A DNA stretch of 18,616 nt, from contig DATBIO010000310.1 in NCBI GenBank assembly GCA_036556965.1, forward strand, positions 1-18,616, given 5' to 3'. The notes under the pieces are model-generated. The model did no database searches, was not told the origin of the DNA, and saw only the letters and a program-made list of their open reading frames with translations. Source of the DNA: DATBIO01 sp036556965 (GTDB taxonomy: Bacteria > Acidobacteriota > Vicinamibacteria > Fen-336). Of this stretch, positions 17,887-18,616 are shown in pieces (positions within the stretch are counted from its first letter, which is position 1; each line of letters begins with the position of its first letter). A program made the position numbers and the translations under genes.

Positions 17887-18616
17887 TTGCCCATCCAGCA
17901 GAAGCTCGGACTGTCGCAGCGCCTCTCGCAGAGGCTCATCCTCACCCCCTCCCTGCAGCAGGCCATCAAGCTGCTGCCCCTGACCACCCTGGAGCTGGCG
18001 GAGGTCCTGGAGCAGGAGGTGATGGAGAACCCGCTCCTGGAGGAGGTGCCCCCGCAGGAGGGGCTGTCCGCGGACGAGGCGGCGGCCCAGGAGGCCAAGG
18101 ACGAGCAGGAGCGGCTCGACCCCCTCCAGGAGATCGACGTCGAGAAGTTCTTCGAGGACTACCTCGACGACCGCGACCAGCGGCGCACCCGCAGCGCGGA
18201 GATCCCCGAGCTGCCCCCCATCGAGAACACGCTCACGGAGACGCCCGACCTCTACGACCACCTGATGTGGCAGCTCCACATGTCGGTCTCCGACGAGCTG
18301 CTCCTGGAGATCGGCGACGCCATCATCCAGAACCTGGACGAGGACGGGATGCTGCGCGCCTCCCTGGGCGAGATCGCCAACCTCGGGCCCTACCCCCCGG
18401 GCGAGGTGGAGAAGGCGCTGGCCGTGGTGCAGAGCCTGGACCCCGCGGGGGTGGCCGCGCGCGACCTCACCGAGTGCCTGCGCCTGCAGCTGCGCCACCT
18501 GGGCCTGGAGGGCTCCGCCCCCGACCTGATGGTGCGCGACTACATGAAGCAGCTCCAGTCGCACCAGTACTCCGAGATCGCGCGGCAGATGAACCTCACC
18601 ATGGACGAGGTCTCGC
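17887..18616 (+). CDS. rpoN: RNA polymerase sigma-54 factor, N-terminal part, truncated by window end
   Basis: 243 complete codons are visible, with no stop. Sigma-54 directs RNA polymerase to -24/-12 promoters that need an activator ATPase. Region I (1-~53): QQKLGLSQRLSQRLILTPSLQ, with QAIKLLPLTTLEL and ENPLLEE, the Gln/Leu-rich activator-response segment. Region II (~54-115) is acidic (DEAAAQEAKDEQERLDP, DVEKFFEDYLDDRDQ). The core-binding region begins near 119 (ETPDLYDHLMWQL, then LDEDGMLRASLGEI and VQSLDPAGVAARDL). TTG 17887 is the only likely start: an in-frame TAG lies at 17881-17883, and no ATG or GTG occurs before region I. The Shine-Dalgarno (AGAAAG, 17875-17880) is poor. It follows lptB by 10 bases, as in Proteobacteria, where hpf and ptsN often come next; those would lie outside this window. 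Confidence 0.96.
   Translation, partial: MPIQQKLGLSQRLSQRLILTPSLQQAIKLLPLTTLELAEVLEQEVMENPLLEEVPPQEGLSADEAAAQEAKDEQERLDPLQEIDVEKFFEDYLDDRDQRRTRSAEIPELPPIENTLTETPDLYDHLMWQLHMSVSDELLLEIGDAIIQNLDEDGMLRASLGEIANLGPYPPGEVEKALAVVQSLDPAGVAARDLTECLRLQLRHLGLEGSAPDLMVRDYMKQLQSHQYSEIARQMNLTMDEVS

Overview
This is a very GC-rich bacterial chromosome segment (about 70% G+C or more by eye, third codon positions almost all G/C), dense with genes. The genes lptC/lptA-lptB-rpoN mark a diderm, LPS-exporting cell. ctaA/ctaB mark an aerobic respirer with a heme A (or heme O) terminal oxidase. The leading fragment is a duplicated MacB/FtsX-type orphan permease, a paralogous family greatly expanded in Acidobacteriota, so that phylum is my best guess; this is inference, not proof. 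No tRNA, rRNA, CRISPR array, insertion sequence or phage gene was seen, and no gene-free stretch reaches 300 bases.

Layout. (1) 2-4888, plus strand, accessory: the 3' part of the orphan permease, a secreted beta-propeller + NTF2-like protein, and an exported protein that looks like a degenerate trypsin/HtrA-fold protease whose three catalytic positions are all replaced, set between two similar beta-rich domains. (2) 4914-7541, minus strand: a cupredoxin-type lipoprotein, ctaA (heme A synthase) and ctaB (heme O synthase), read as one operon from a promoter with a perfect TTGACA box that overlaps the stop codon of the gene behind it. (3) 7660-8718, minus: a BamB-like PQQ-propeller lipoprotein, divergent from guaA. 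(4) 8767-18616, plus: guaA, dnaE, accA, an unknown 92-aa protein, an LptC-LptA fusion, lptB and the start of rpoN. From accA to lptB each gene overlaps the next by the same four bases, GTGA, which suggests translational coupling of malonyl-CoA synthesis with LPS transport. dnaE-accA and lptA-lptB-rpoN are both known conserved neighbourhoods of Gram-negative bacteria; here they are joined.

Most interesting points: the predicted pseudoprotease at 3398-4888; an AT-rich, rare-codon island inside the 3' end of lptB that reads as a promoter and operator for rpoN; the one-gene LptC-LptA periplasmic bridge; a nearly leaderless guaA behind a perfect extended -10; the cupredoxin lipoprotein heading the heme A operon; and the unknown 92-aa protein locked between accA and the lpt genes. 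I found no unmistakably new multi-gene system; the pseudoprotease with its flanking repeated domains is the closest to something undescribed.
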